Source of the DNA: Frankiales bacterium
GTDB lineage: Bacteria; Actinomycetota; Actinomycetes; Mycobacteriales; SCTD01
Reading direction: 5' to 3'
NCBI GenBank assembly: GCA_025465145.1
Contig: JAODNS010000267.1
Span: 1-7,559 of the forward strand
DNA: 7,559 nucleotides
Positions within the stretch are counted from its first letter, which is position 1; each line of letters begins with the position of its first letter. This document shows positions 1 to 7,462 of the stretch, piece after piece. Under the pieces are notes generated by a model. That model did not search any database and was not told the DNA's origin. It saw nothing but the letters and a program-made list of their open reading frames with translations. The position numbers and the translations under genes were made by a program.

Positions 1-87
1 ATCGGCACCGTGCGCAGCCGCATCCACCGCGGCCGCTCGCAGCTGCGTGCCGCGCTGGCCCACCGCGCTCCGGAGGGCCGGTCATGA
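1..87 (+). CDS. sigE: ECF RNA polymerase sigma factor, SigE type (3' end only)
   Basis: The first 28 codons of the window, in frame 1, read IGTVRSRIHRGRSQLRAAL and then a short tail ending EGRS before TGA. This is the recognition-helix end of sigma-70 region 4, where ECF sigma factors carry a conserved GTVRSR(I/L)HRGR motif that contacts the -35 element. The rest of the gene lies outside the window. Its stop overlaps the start of the anti-sigma gene (ATGA, 84-87). The following genes (zinc-finger anti-sigma factor, RseB-like protein, HtrA, TatB) identify it as the SigE-type envelope-stress sigma factor rather than another ECF group. The motif makes the family certain; the SigE assignment rests on gene order. 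Confidence 0.85.
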   Translation: MGTVRSRIHRGRSQLRAALAHRAPEGRS

Positions 88-602
88 GCTGCCCCGGCGA
101 CCTGCTGTCCGGCCTCGTCGACGGCGAGCTCGACCACGGCACCCGCGAGCGCGTGCTGTCCCACCTGCTCGCCTGCCCACCCTGCTCCACCGAGGTGCAG
201 GCGTTGCGGGCGCTGAAGACCCGGCTGTCCTGGGCCGGCGCCGAGACGCCGCTGCCGAGCGAGGCGCTGAACGCCCGGCTGCTCGGGCTCGTCGTGCCCG
301 GTGTCGAGCCGGCGCAGCGGCGCGCGCCCGGGACGGTGCGTCCGGTCACGATCCGCCCGGTGGGTCGCGCCGGTGCCGCCGGTCCGCGCAGCCGTCGTGC
401 CCGCCGCCGTACCGTCGGCAGCTGCCTCGTCGCGCTCGGCCTCACGACCGCCTTCGTGCTCGGCGGGCAGCCGCCGTCGCGACAGGACGAGGTCAAGGTC
501 GACCCGACGACCGACGTGTTCGTGGCCGACTTCGTGGACGCGACGACCGAGGTGCCGCTCAGCGAGCCCGTCGACGCCGCGGTGGTGGGGATCTCCCGGT
601 GA
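84..602 (+). CDS. rseA: Membrane-anchored zinc-finger anti-sigma factor (RseA-like)
   Basis: The 172-residue protein is predicted to bind and silence the SigE-type factor encoded just upstream. Residues 5-35 form a zf-HC2/ZAS anti-sigma domain with the zinc motif H27-x3-C31-x2-C34. An arginine-rich stretch (about 102-109) precedes a single hydrophobic segment (about 111-128), suggesting one membrane span with the N-terminus in the cytoplasm and about 44 acidic residues outside. M. tuberculosis RseA works through the same kind of zinc domain and is, as I recall, removed by phosphorylation and ClpC1P2; whether that applies here is not visible. The start is chosen because GGAGGG (72-77) sits 6 bp before ATG and the ATG overlaps the sigE stop. 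The next gene overlaps this stop by 4 bp. A long ORF in another frame through this region is a GC-bias shadow. Confidence 0.88.
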   Translation: MSCPGDLLSGLVDGELDHGTRERVLSHLLACPPCSTEVQALRALKTRLSWAGAETPLPSEALNARLLGLVVPGVEPAQRRAPGTVRPVTIRPVGRAGAAGPRSRRARRRTVGSCLVALGLTTAFVLGGQPPSRQDEVKVDPTTDVFVADFVDATTEVPLSEPVDAAVVGISR

Positions 603-1600
603 TCCGGCTGCGCCTCCTGCTCCTGCTGGCCGGGACGGGGACGCTGCTGGTGGGGCTGCCCGCCGGCGCCGCACCGAGCCCGTCGCCGGGTGTCGTCGCC
701 GGGGAGGCGCAGGCCCTGACGCTGCTGACCGCCGCCGCGACGGCCGCGCGGACGAGGACCTACAGCGGGACGCAGTACATCGCCACGTGGGCGCCGGACA
801 GCTCGCACGTCGCGGAGGTGCGGCACACCCCCGACGGCGGGTCGGCCGTGTCCGTACGCCCGACCGCCGGCGGCGACGCGGCTGATGTCACGGTGGGCAC
901 AGACCTCGACGTACGCCTGCTCCGCCTGCTGGCCCAGCACTACGAGCTCGTCGTCACCCCGGACGAGCGGTGCACCGGCCGGACGGCACACGTCGTGGAG
1001 GCGCGCAGCGCGGGCGACGTCCGCGCGCGGTTCTGGTTGGACGGCGACAGCGGGCTCGTGCTCCGCCGGGAGGTGTTCGACCGCCGCGGCTCGCTCGTGC
1101 GCAGCAGCGCGTTCGCGTCGCTCGACGTGCAGCCGGGGACCGCTGCCGTACCGCCCAGCGAGCCGGCACAGGTCGACGCCGCACAGCTGCGCTCCGCCGG
1201 GTGGCGCGTGCCGGACGCCCTCCCCGGCGGGCTCGATCTGTACGACGCGCGCACCCGGACGCACGACGGCCAGGACGTGCTGCACCTGTCGTACTCCGAC
1301 GGGCTGTCCACGCTGTCGCTGTTCGCCCAGCGCGGGCGGCTCGGCAGCGAGCCGATGCACGGCTTCGCCAAGCAGGAGGTGGGGCGGGCGTCGGTGTGGG
1401 TCCGCTCCTCCAGCAGCCCCCGCCGGGTGGTGTGGGGCGGCGACGGCCGCGTGTTCACCCTGCTGACCGACGCACCGGCGGAGGCCGTCTCCGACGTCGT
1501 CAAGGCGCTGCCGCACGACCGGGCCGCCAGGACCGGCTTCCTCGCCCGGATCGGCCGAGGGCTGTCCCGGCTCGCGTCGTGGCTCAACCCGTTCGACTGA
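599..1600 (+). CDS. rseB: Secreted RseB/MucB-like sigma-E regulatory protein
   Basis: The 333-residue protein begins with GTG in a GTGA overlap with the rseA stop, 8 bp after a GGTGGGG ribosome site (584-590). Residues 1-25 are a signal peptide: IRLR, then a leucine-rich core, then a PAGAA cleavage region. There is no lipobox cysteine. The mature part matches the two-domain RseB/MucB fold: an N-terminal lipoprotein-carrier-like domain (about 45-180) containing the YSGTQYIATW strand and the FWLDGDSGLVLRREVF strand pair, and a C-terminal domain (about 195-305) with LHLSYSDGLSTLSLF. A basic amphipathic end (RIGRGLSRLASWLNPFD) could touch the membrane. In E. coli RseB binds the outer part of RseA, protects it from proteolysis and senses lipid or LPS signals; by analogy this protein may contact the external tail of the anti-sigma factor. 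Only one cysteine (C125) remains in the mature protein, so no internal disulfide is possible. The family call is fairly firm; the ligand is unknown. Confidence 0.78.
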   Translation: MIRLRLLLLLAGTGTLLVGLPAGAAPSPSPGVVAGEAQALTLLTAAATAARTRTYSGTQYIATWAPDSSHVAEVRHTPDGGSAVSVRPTAGGDAADVTVGTDLDVRLLRLLAQHYELVVTPDERCTGRTAHVVEARSAGDVRARFWLDGDSGLVLRREVFDRRGSLVRSSAFASLDVQPGTAAVPPSEPAQVDAAQLRSAGWRVPDALPGGLDLYDARTRTHDGQDVLHLSYSDGLSTLSLFAQRGRLGSEPMHGFAKQEVGRASVWVRSSSSPRRVVWGGDGRVFTLLTDAPAEAVSDVVKALPHDRAARTGFLARIGRGLSRLASWLNPFD

Positions 1601-1661
1601 CGTCCGGGCTCACGGTCACCTCACAGGGCGCGGGTAAGACTGGACCGCAGCCCCTGACACC

Positions 1662-1667
1662 GGAGGA
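1662..1667 (+). promoter_or_regulatory. Ribosome binding site deciding the htrA start
   Basis: GGAGGA lies 6 bp before the GTG at 1674. It fixes this GTG as the start even though the N-terminal 75 residues are low-complexity and would otherwise leave the start open. The 73-bp gap between rseB and htrA (1601-1673) otherwise shows no clear promoter: no SigE-like GGAAC/GTT pair and no well-spaced TAnnnT box. Confidence 0.8.
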
Positions 1668-1673
1668 AGACCC

Positions 1674-3005
<1,332 letters not shown>

Positions 3006-3014
3006 CCTGACGCG

Positions 3015-3335
3015 GTGTTCGACCACCTGGGCTGGGGCGAGATCTCGGTCCTGCTCGTGCTCGGGCTGTTCGTCTTCGGGCCCGAGCGGCTGCCCGGAAT
3101 GGCCGCCGAGGCGGGCCGCGCGATGCGCCGCTTCCGCACGTACGCCAAGGGGCTGACGGACGACCTCAAGACCGAGCTCGGCCCCGAGATCGGGGACCTC
3201 GACCTGCGCTCGCTGCACCCGAAGACGTTCGTGCAGAAGCACCTGTTCGAGGACGACCCGGACCAGCCCGTACGCGGGACGTACCGGCCGCTGGCGCCGA
3301 CCGAGCCCGCGCCTTGGGACCCGGACGCGACCTAG
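3015..3335 (+). CDS. tatB: Sec-independent protein translocase subunit TatB
   Basis: The 106-residue protein has the standard TatA/B layout: a very short outer end, one membrane span (about 5-21), the hinge motif FGPERLP (21-27), and an amphipathic helix (about 28-55) with charged residues on one face. The tail is acidic and proline-rich (79-106). The early glutamate E9, the glycine hinge and the long charged helix favour TatB over TatA, which is usually shorter. TatB with TatC forms the receptor for folded twin-arginine substrates; tatC is not in this window. Position directly after htrA is the known actinobacterial order. The start is the GTG 9 bp after the htrA stop, giving the usual MFDxxGWGE beginning. 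Its stop overlaps the stop of the converging mrp gene. Confidence 0.9.
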   Translation: MFDHLGWGEISVLLVLGLFVFGPERLPGMAAEAGRAMRRFRTYAKGLTDDLKTELGPEIGDLDLRSLHPKTFVQKHLFEDDPDQPVRGTYRPLAPTEPAPWDPDAT

Positions 3336-4471
3336 CGCTTCGCGGCGGGGGAGAGGCCGAGCGACATGCCGGCCAGCCCGCGCGGCCGGCCGGTGAGGGC
3401 GTCGACCACCTTCTGCAGCTCCTTGGCAGCCGGCGCGTCCGGGTCCGTGAGGACCAGCGGCTTGCCGGCGTCGCCGCCCTCGCGCAGCCGTACGTCGATC
3501 GGGATCTGACCCAGCAGCGGCACGGATGCACCCAGGCGCTGCGACAGCGACTCGGCGACGGACTGCCCGCCGCCTGAGCCGAAGACGTCGATGTTGTCGC
3601 CGCAGTGCGGGCACGGCAGGTAGCTCATGTTCTCGACGACGCCCGCGATCCGCTGGTGCGTCTGGAGGGCGATCGAGCCGGCCCGCTCCGCGACTTCCTT
3701 GGCGGCCAGCTGCGGCGTCGTGACGACGAGGATCTCCGCGCTGGGGACGAGCTGCGCGACGGAGATGGCGACGTCACCGGTGCCGGGCGGGAGGTCCATA
3801 AGCAGCACGTCGAGGTCGCCCCAGTAGACGTCGGCGAGGAACTGCTGCAGCGCGCGGTGCAGCATCGGCCCGCGCCACACGACCGGCGTGTTGTCCTTGG
3901 TGAACATGCCGATCGAGATGACCTTCACGCCGTAGGCGGACGGCGGCATGATCATCGACTCGACCTGCGTCGGGCGGTGCTCGACGCCCAGCATCCGGGG
4001 GACGCTGAAGCCGTAGATGTCGGCGTCGACGACGCCTACCGCGAGGCCCTTCGCGGCCATGGCGGCAGCCAGGTTGACGGTGACGCTGGACTTCCCGACG
4101 CCGCCCTTGCCGGAAGCGACGGCGAAGACGCGGGTGAGGGACCCCGCCTGCGCGAACGGGATGTCGCGCTGCGGGTTGTCACCGCGCAGCAGCGTCTGCA
4201 GCTGCTTGCGCTGCTCCTCGCTCATGACGTCGAGCTCGACCTCGACGGCGGTGACGCCCGGCAGCTGGCCGACCGCCTCCTTCACGTCGTGCGTGAGGGT
4301 GTCCTTCATCGGGCAGCCGCTGACGGTGAGGTAGATGCCGACGCGCGCGACGCCAGCCTCGTCGACGGCCGCCGACTTCAGCATGCCGATCTCGGTGATC
4401 GGGCGGCGGATCTCGGGGTCGATGACGGTCGACAGCGCAGCCGTCAGCTGGTCCTGCGTGGGGAGGCTCAT
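3332..4471 (-). CDS. mrp: Mrp/NBP35-family iron-sulfur cluster carrier ATPase
   Basis: The 379-residue cytoplasmic P-loop ATPase (ApbC/Mrp family) is thought to hold and deliver Fe-S clusters to target enzymes. Residues 5-80 form an MIP18/DUF59-type domain with DPEIRRPITEIGM and the SGCPMKDT motif (C53). Residues 115-360 form the MinD/Mrp NTPase domain with the deviant Walker A GKGGVGKS (121-128; signature K122 and K127), VDADIYG (148-154) as switch I, and MDLPPGTGD (225-233) as Walker B/switch II. The pair C287-x2-C290 (CPHC) is the conserved dimer-bridging Fe-S ligand. The ATG at 4471 is chosen because it gives a normal N-terminus (MSLPTQDQLTAAL); an in-frame ATG at 4510 would add 13 unconserved residues and lies inside a hairpin. 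No Shine-Dalgarno sequence is seen. The gene is convergent with tatB, with a 4-bp overlap of stop codons. Confidence 0.93.
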   Translation of the reverse strand: MSLPTQDQLTAALSTVIDPEIRRPITEIGMLKSAAVDEAGVARVGIYLTVSGCPMKDTLTHDVKEAVGQLPGVTAVEVELDVMSEEQRKQLQTLLRGDNPQRDIPFAQAGSLTRVFAVASGKGGVGKSSVTVNLAAAMAAKGLAVGVVDADIYGFSVPRMLGVEHRPTQVESMIMPPSAYGVKVISIGMFTKDNTPVVWRGPMLHRALQQFLADVYWGDLDVLLMDLPPGTGDVAISVAQLVPSAEILVVTTPQLAAKEVAERAGSIALQTHQRIAGVVENMSYLPCPHCGDNIDVFGSGGGQSVAESLSQRLGASVPLLGQIPIDVRLREGGDAGKPLVLTDPDAPAAKELQKVVDALTGRPRGLAGMSLGLSPAAKR

Positions 4472-4481
4472 GGTGGTGACA

Positions 4482-4487
4482 AGGCTA
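4482..4487 (-). promoter_or_regulatory. Putative -10 box for mrp
   Basis: On the minus strand TAGCCT ends 10 bp before the mrp ATG (4471). It is the same hexamer seen before tatB and azlC. Transcription starting 6-7 bp downstream would leave only a 3-4 base leader, so mrp would be nearly leaderless, which fits the absence of a Shine-Dalgarno sequence. No clear -35 is visible. The spacing is less ideal than at the other sites. Confidence 0.35.
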
Positions 4488-4508
4488 CGTCTGCAGCGCG
4501 CCCTGAAC

Positions 4509-4556
4509 ATCTTCGGGCGTCTGTGCTGGTCCTGACGCGTACAGATCCCCGAAGAT
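4509..4556 (-). terminator. Interrupted stem-loop between the lyase operon and mrp
   Basis: ATCTTCGGG (4509-4517) is perfectly complementary to CCCGAAGAT (4548-4556). After a 2-bp mismatch the stem continues with TCTGT (4520-4524) against ACAGA (4541-4545), leaving a 16-base loop. It starts 23 bp after the stop of the second lyase gene, a normal place for a terminator of that operon. No T-tract follows on the minus strand, which is common in actinobacteria but weakens the call. It also lies just upstream of the proposed mrp promoter, so it could be an operator instead. Confidence 0.5.
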
Positions 4557-4579
4557 CCTGGGCAGATCGGCGTGCGGGC

Positions 4580-5425
4580 TCAGGAGCTCAGTGCGGCGAT
4601 GGCCTCCGCGACGGCCAGTGTGCGCTGGGCGTTTGCGACGTGCAGGTTCTCGATCATCCGGCCGTCGACGGTGACGACGCCCTTGCCCTCGCGCTCGGCC
4701 TCCTCGAAGGCGGCGATGACCGTGCGGGCGTGCTCGACGTCGCCGTCCGACGGCGCCCACACCCGGTTGGCCGGCTCCACCTGCGTCGGATGCACGAGCG
4801 TCTTGCCGTCGAAGCCCATCTGCATGCCCTGCAGCGCCTCGGCCTCGAACCCCTCCGCGTCCTTCACGTCGTTGTAGACGCCGTCGAGGATCGGGATCCC
4901 CACCTCGCGAGCCGCGAGGAGCGCCGTGGCGAGGTGGGGGAGGAGCGGGGCCCGGCCGGGTACCAGCGCGGCGCGCAGCTCCTTGGCCAGGTCGTTGGTG
5001 CCCATGACGAGGACCTGGACGTTCGGGAAGGCCGCGATGTCGCGTACGGAGAACATCGCCGCGGGCGTCTCGACCATCGCCCAGATCGGCGTTTCGCCGA
5101 CGATCGCGGCGACCTCGCGCAGGTGGTCGGTGCCGCTCACCTTCGGCACGACGACAGCGGCCGGACCGGCGGCAGCGGCTGCCTTCAGGTCCTCGGCGCC
5201 CCAGGGCGTGTCGAGCCCGTTGCAGCGGATGGTGAGCACGCGCCGGCCGTACTCGCCGGACTGCACCGCCGCGACCGCGTTGCCGCGTGCCGCCTCCTTG
5301 GCATCGGGCGCGACCGCGTCCTCGAGGTCGAAGATGATCGCGTCCGCCGGGATCGTCTTGGCCTTCTCCAGTGCCCGCTCGTTGCTTGACGGCATGTAGA
5401 GGACGGACCTCAGGACGGCGCTCAC
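4580..5425 (-). CDS. HpcH/HpaI aldolase / citrate lyase beta-like acyl-CoA enzyme
   Basis: The 281-residue protein belongs to the CitE-like branch of the malate/citramalyl-CoA lyase superfamily (TIM barrel, Mg2+-dependent). It starts LRSVLYMPSSNERALEKA, the usual first strand, with IFDLEDAVAPDAKEAAR at 31-47. Likely catalytic positions are R67 (TIRCNG), Mg2+ ligands E119 (MVET) and D145 (GTNDL), and D254 (VDGRMIE); VHPTQ (211-215) is also conserved. All expected residues are present, so it should be active. Candidates are (3S)-malyl-CoA thioesterase (Mcl2 type), citramalyl-CoA lyase or a related acyl-CoA lyase; the sequence does not decide. Pairing with a malyl-CoA lyase favours the first, by analogy with the ethylmalonyl-CoA pathway where Mcl1 makes or cleaves malyl-CoA thioesters and Mcl2 hydrolyses malyl-CoA. 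The GTG start at 5425 overlaps the upstream stop by 4 bp (GTGA), suggesting translational coupling; a longer in-frame extension is a shadow of the upstream gene. Confidence 0.85.
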   Translation of the reverse strand: MSAVLRSVLYMPSSNERALEKAKTIPADAIIFDLEDAVAPDAKEAARGNAVAAVQSGEYGRRVLTIRCNGLDTPWGAEDLKAAAAAGPAAVVVPKVSGTDHLREVAAIVGETPIWAMVETPAAMFSVRDIAAFPNVQVLVMGTNDLAKELRAALVPGRAPLLPHLATALLAAREVGIPILDGVYNDVKDAEGFEAEALQGMQMGFDGKTLVHPTQVEPANRVWAPSDGDVEHARTVIAAFEEAEREGKGVVTVDGRMIENLHVANAQRTLAVAEAIAALSS

Positions 5426-6462
5426 AACTGGTACGCCGCGGCCAGCTCGGGGTCGCGGGTGGCCAGCTCCTGCGCCAGCGCCAGCACGACCTTGCACTGC
5501 TTGAACGTCGCGTCGTCCTGCATCTTGCCGTCGATCATCACGGCGCCGCGGCCGTCCTCGCCCATCTCGTCGACGACCCGCTTCGCCCACGCGACCTCGG
5601 CCGGCTCGGGCGAGAACACCTTCTTCGCGATGTCGATCTGCACCGGGTGCAGCGACCAGGCGCCGACGCAGCCGAGGAGGTACGCGTTGCGGAACTGGTC
5701 CTCGCACGCGACGACGTCCTTGATGTCGCCGAACGGGCCGTAGTACGCGTAGATGCCGTTCATCGCGCAGGCGTCGACCATCCGCGCGACCGTGTAGTGC
5801 CACAGGTCCTGCTGGTAGGTCTTGCGGTCGTTCTCGCCATTCGGGTCCTCGCGGACGAGGTAGCCGGGGTGGCCGCCGCCGACCCGGGTGGTCTTCATCC
5901 GGCGGTTGGCGGCGAGGTCGGCGGGGCCGAGGGAGATGCCCTGCATGCGCGGCGAGGCAGCGCAGATCTCCTCGACCCGCGCCACGCCCTGCGCGGTCTC
6001 GAGGATCGCGTGCACCTGCAGCGGCCGGGAGATCCCGGCCTTGGCCTCGAGCTGCGCGAGCAGCCGGTCCACGTAGTGGATGTCCTCGGGCCCCTCGACC
6101 TTCGGCACCATGATGACGTCGATCTTCTCGCCGGCCTGCGTCACGAGCGTCGTCAGGTCGTCGAGCACCCACGGGCTGCCCAGGTCGTTGACGCGCGTCC
6201 ACAGCTGCGCCGGCCCTTCGAAGGTGCTCGCGACCTGCACGAGTCCCTCGCGCGCAGCGACCTTGTTGTCGGCCTGGATCGCGTCCTCGAGGTTGCCGAG
6301 CAGCACGTCGACCTTGTCCGCGATGTCCGGCACCTTCGCGACCATCTTGGGGTTGGACGGGTCGAAGAAGTGGATCATCCGCGAAGGGCGGAACGGTATC
6401 TCGCGGAGCGGCTGCGGAGCGCCGACGGCGAGCGGGCGGAAGAAGTCCTTGGGGCTGCGCAC
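5422..6462 (-). CDS. mcl: L-malyl-CoA / beta-methylmalyl-CoA lyase (long, Chloroflexus-like type)
   Basis: The 346-residue protein is a CitE-superfamily lyase that reversibly splits malyl-CoA into acetyl-CoA and glyoxylate, and beta-methylmalyl-CoA into propionyl-CoA and glyoxylate. From memory its N-terminus (DFFRPLAVGAPQPLREIP) and motifs such as ASPRMQGISLGPADLAA and TTRVGGGHP closely follow the Chloroflexus aurantiacus trifunctional lyase of the 3-hydroxypropionate bi-cycle. Expected active-site residues are present: R90 (WTRVND), Mg2+ ligands E155 (ILETAQG) and D182 (GPADLA), and D311 (MIDGKMQD) in the C-terminal lid. Length fits the roughly 350-residue lyases rather than short CitE proteins. 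The GTG start at 6462 gives this conserved N-terminus. There is no Shine-Dalgarno sequence; a TAACCT box 6 bp upstream suggests a leaderless mRNA. It is first in an operon with the next CitE-like gene and divergent from azlC. The exact substrate (malyl, methylmalyl or citramalyl-CoA) is inferred. Confidence 0.88.
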   Translation of the reverse strand: MRSPKDFFRPLAVGAPQPLREIPFRPSRMIHFFDPSNPKMVAKVPDIADKVDVLLGNLEDAIQADNKVAAREGLVQVASTFEGPAQLWTRVNDLGSPWVLDDLTTLVTQAGEKIDVIMVPKVEGPEDIHYVDRLLAQLEAKAGISRPLQVHAILETAQGVARVEEICAASPRMQGISLGPADLAANRRMKTTRVGGGHPGYLVREDPNGENDRKTYQQDLWHYTVARMVDACAMNGIYAYYGPFGDIKDVVACEDQFRNAYLLGCVGAWSLHPVQIDIAKKVFSPEPAEVAWAKRVVDEMGEDGRGAVMIDGKMQDDATFKQCKVVLALAQELATRDPELAAAYQL

Positions 6463-6468
6463 GTGCCG

Positions 6469-6474
6469 AGGTTA
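6469..6474 (-). promoter_or_regulatory. Putative -10 box for leaderless malyl-CoA lyase operon
   Basis: On the minus strand TAACCT matches TAnnnT and ends 6 bp before the GTG start at 6462, the spacing expected when transcription begins at the start codon. No ribosome binding site is present in the 26-bp intergenic gap. Its -35 region would fall inside the azlC coding sequence, and none is recognisable there. Confidence 0.5.
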
Positions 6475-6476
6475 TC

Positions 6477-6482
6477 TAGCCT
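6477..6482 (+). promoter_or_regulatory. Putative -10 box for leaderless azlC transcript
   Basis: TAGCCT ends 6 bp before the azlC ATG at 6489. A GGAG (6485-6488) touches the ATG directly and is too close to act as a Shine-Dalgarno site, so leaderless translation is the simplest reading. The box lies 2 bp from the oppositely oriented TAACCT box of the lyase operon. Confidence 0.5.
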
Positions 6483-6488
6483 GCGGAG

Positions 6489-7136
6489 ATGGCCGGGCAG
6501 CGGGACGTCGTGCGCGATGCCGTCGGCATCGGCATCGCCGTGGGCGCGTACGGGATCTCCTTCGGTGCCGTCGCGACGACGGCAGGGCTGTCGGTGCTGC
6601 AGGCCTGCGCCACGTCGCTGCTGCTGTTCACCGGCGCGTCCCAGTTCGCGCTGGTCGGCGTCCTCGGCGCCGGCGGCAGCGCGCTGGCCGGGGTCCTCAG
6701 CGCGCTGCTGCTGGGCAGCCGCAACACGCTGTACGCGGTGCGGCTGGCCGACCTGCTGCGGTTCCGCGGCCCGCGTCGGGTGCTGGCCGCGCAGCTGACG
6801 ATCGACGAGACCACCGCGATGGCCACGGCGACGACCGAGCACCCCGCGCTGGCGTTCTGGGCCACGGGTGCGGCCGTCTACGGACTGTGGAACCTCGGCA
6901 CCCTGCTCGGCGCGGTCGGGGCCACGCAGCTCGGGGATCCCGCGACGTTCGGGCTCGATGCCGCCGTACCCGCTGCCTTCCTCGCCCTGCTGGCCCCGCG
7001 GCTGCGCGAGCGGACCGGGTTGCTGATCGCGGTCGCCGGGGGCCTGCTGGCGCTGGCGGCCGTTCCGCTGACGCGGCCGGGCGTGCCGGTGCTCGTCGCA
7101 GCCCTCGCGGTCGTGCCGCTGCTGGTCCGCCGGTGA
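6489..7136 (+). CDS. azlC: AzlC-family branched-chain amino acid permease subunit
   Basis: The 215-residue integral membrane protein is the large subunit of an AzlCD (BrnFE-like) exporter that moves branched-chain amino acids, and in Corynebacterium also methionine, out of the cell. Family marks are FGAVATTAGLS (25-35), FTGASQFALVG (47-57), the GSRNTLYAVRL stretch (76-86) where relatives usually have NxRH, LTIDETTAM (103-111), and FGLDAAVPAAFLALL (154-168). About six hydrophobic segments can be seen (roughly 11-33, 39-60, 64-80, 122-145, 155-170, 176-212, the last long enough for two). The histidine common in the NxRH motif is replaced (RNTLY). ATG at 6489 is the first in-frame start after the promoter. 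The stop overlaps the azlD start by 4 bp, so the subunits are probably translationally coupled. Substrate is inferred from the family. Confidence 0.9.
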   Translation: MAGQRDVVRDAVGIGIAVGAYGISFGAVATTAGLSVLQACATSLLLFTGASQFALVGVLGAGGSALAGVLSALLLGSRNTLYAVRLADLLRFRGPRRVLAAQLTIDETTAMATATTEHPALAFWATGAAVYGLWNLGTLLGAVGATQLGDPATFGLDAAVPAAFLALLAPRLRERTGLLIAVAGGLLALAAVPLTRPGVPVLVAALAVVPLLVRR

Positions 7137-7438
7137 CGACCTGGCAGGCCGTGCTGCTGGCCTCCGCGGGCTGCTTCGCGCTGAAGCTGCTGGGCTGGTC
7201 GGTGCCGTCGCGGGTGCTGGAGAACGAGCGGGTACGCCGGACCGCGGTCCTGCTGCCGGTCGCGCTGCTCGGCGCGCTGGTGGTGGTGCAGGCGTTCGCA
7301 ACCGGCCGGCACCTGGTGCTGGACGCGCGCGCGGCCGGGCTCGCGGTCGCGGCGGTGGCGGTGCTGCTGCGCGCGCCGTTCCTGCTGGTGGTGGCGCTGG
7401 CCGCGGCGACGGCCGCGCTGCTGCGCGCGGTGACCTGA
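7133..7438 (+). CDS. azlD: AzlD-family small subunit of branched-chain amino acid exporter
   Basis: The 101-residue hydrophobic protein is the usual partner of AzlC. It has three or four membrane segments (about 5-22, 38-57, 62-78, 81-99), with a short charged loop (VLENERVRR, 28-36) after the first, as in AzlD proteins where a proline and positively charged loop follow helix one. Length matches the family (about 100-110 residues). The GTG start lies in a GTGA overlap with the azlC stop; no separate ribosome site is needed. Individual motifs are weak in this small family, so adjacency to azlC carries much of the call. Nothing appears truncated. Confidence 0.85.
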   Translation: MTTWQAVLLASAGCFALKLLGWSVPSRVLENERVRRTAVLLPVALLGALVVVQAFATGRHLVLDARAAGLAVAAVAVLLRAPFLLVVALAAATAALLRAVT

Positions 7439-7462
7439 ACCACGAGCCAGGGTCGCCACGGT

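Noticed and set aside
47..598. In-frame upstream extension of the RseB-like protein
   Set aside because: The extension is the shadow of rseA in another frame, arginine-rich. The signal peptide begins precisely at the GTG at 599, which has its own ribosome site.
1635..1641. TAAGACT as a promoter -10 for htrA
   Set aside because: It does not fit TAnnnT in register, no -35 (TTGACA or SigE-like GGAAC) is found at a suitable distance, and htrA has a good Shine-Dalgarno sequence consistent with co-transcription from upstream.
4472..4510. Alternative mrp start at the ATG ending at 4510
   Set aside because: It adds 13 basic residues not expected in the family, has no ribosome site and lies within a hairpin arm.
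3605..5389. A 594-codon plus-strand open frame opposite mrp and the CitE-like gene
   Set aside because: It is antisense to two clearly recognised genes, has arginine/aspartate/histidine-rich low-complexity content with no domain, and spans their boundary. It is a product of GC-rich codon bias.
5426..6202. In-frame upstream extension of the short CitE-like protein
   Set aside because: It is an off-frame reading of the malyl-CoA lyase gene. The conserved first strand (LRSVLYMP) begins right after the GTG at 5425.
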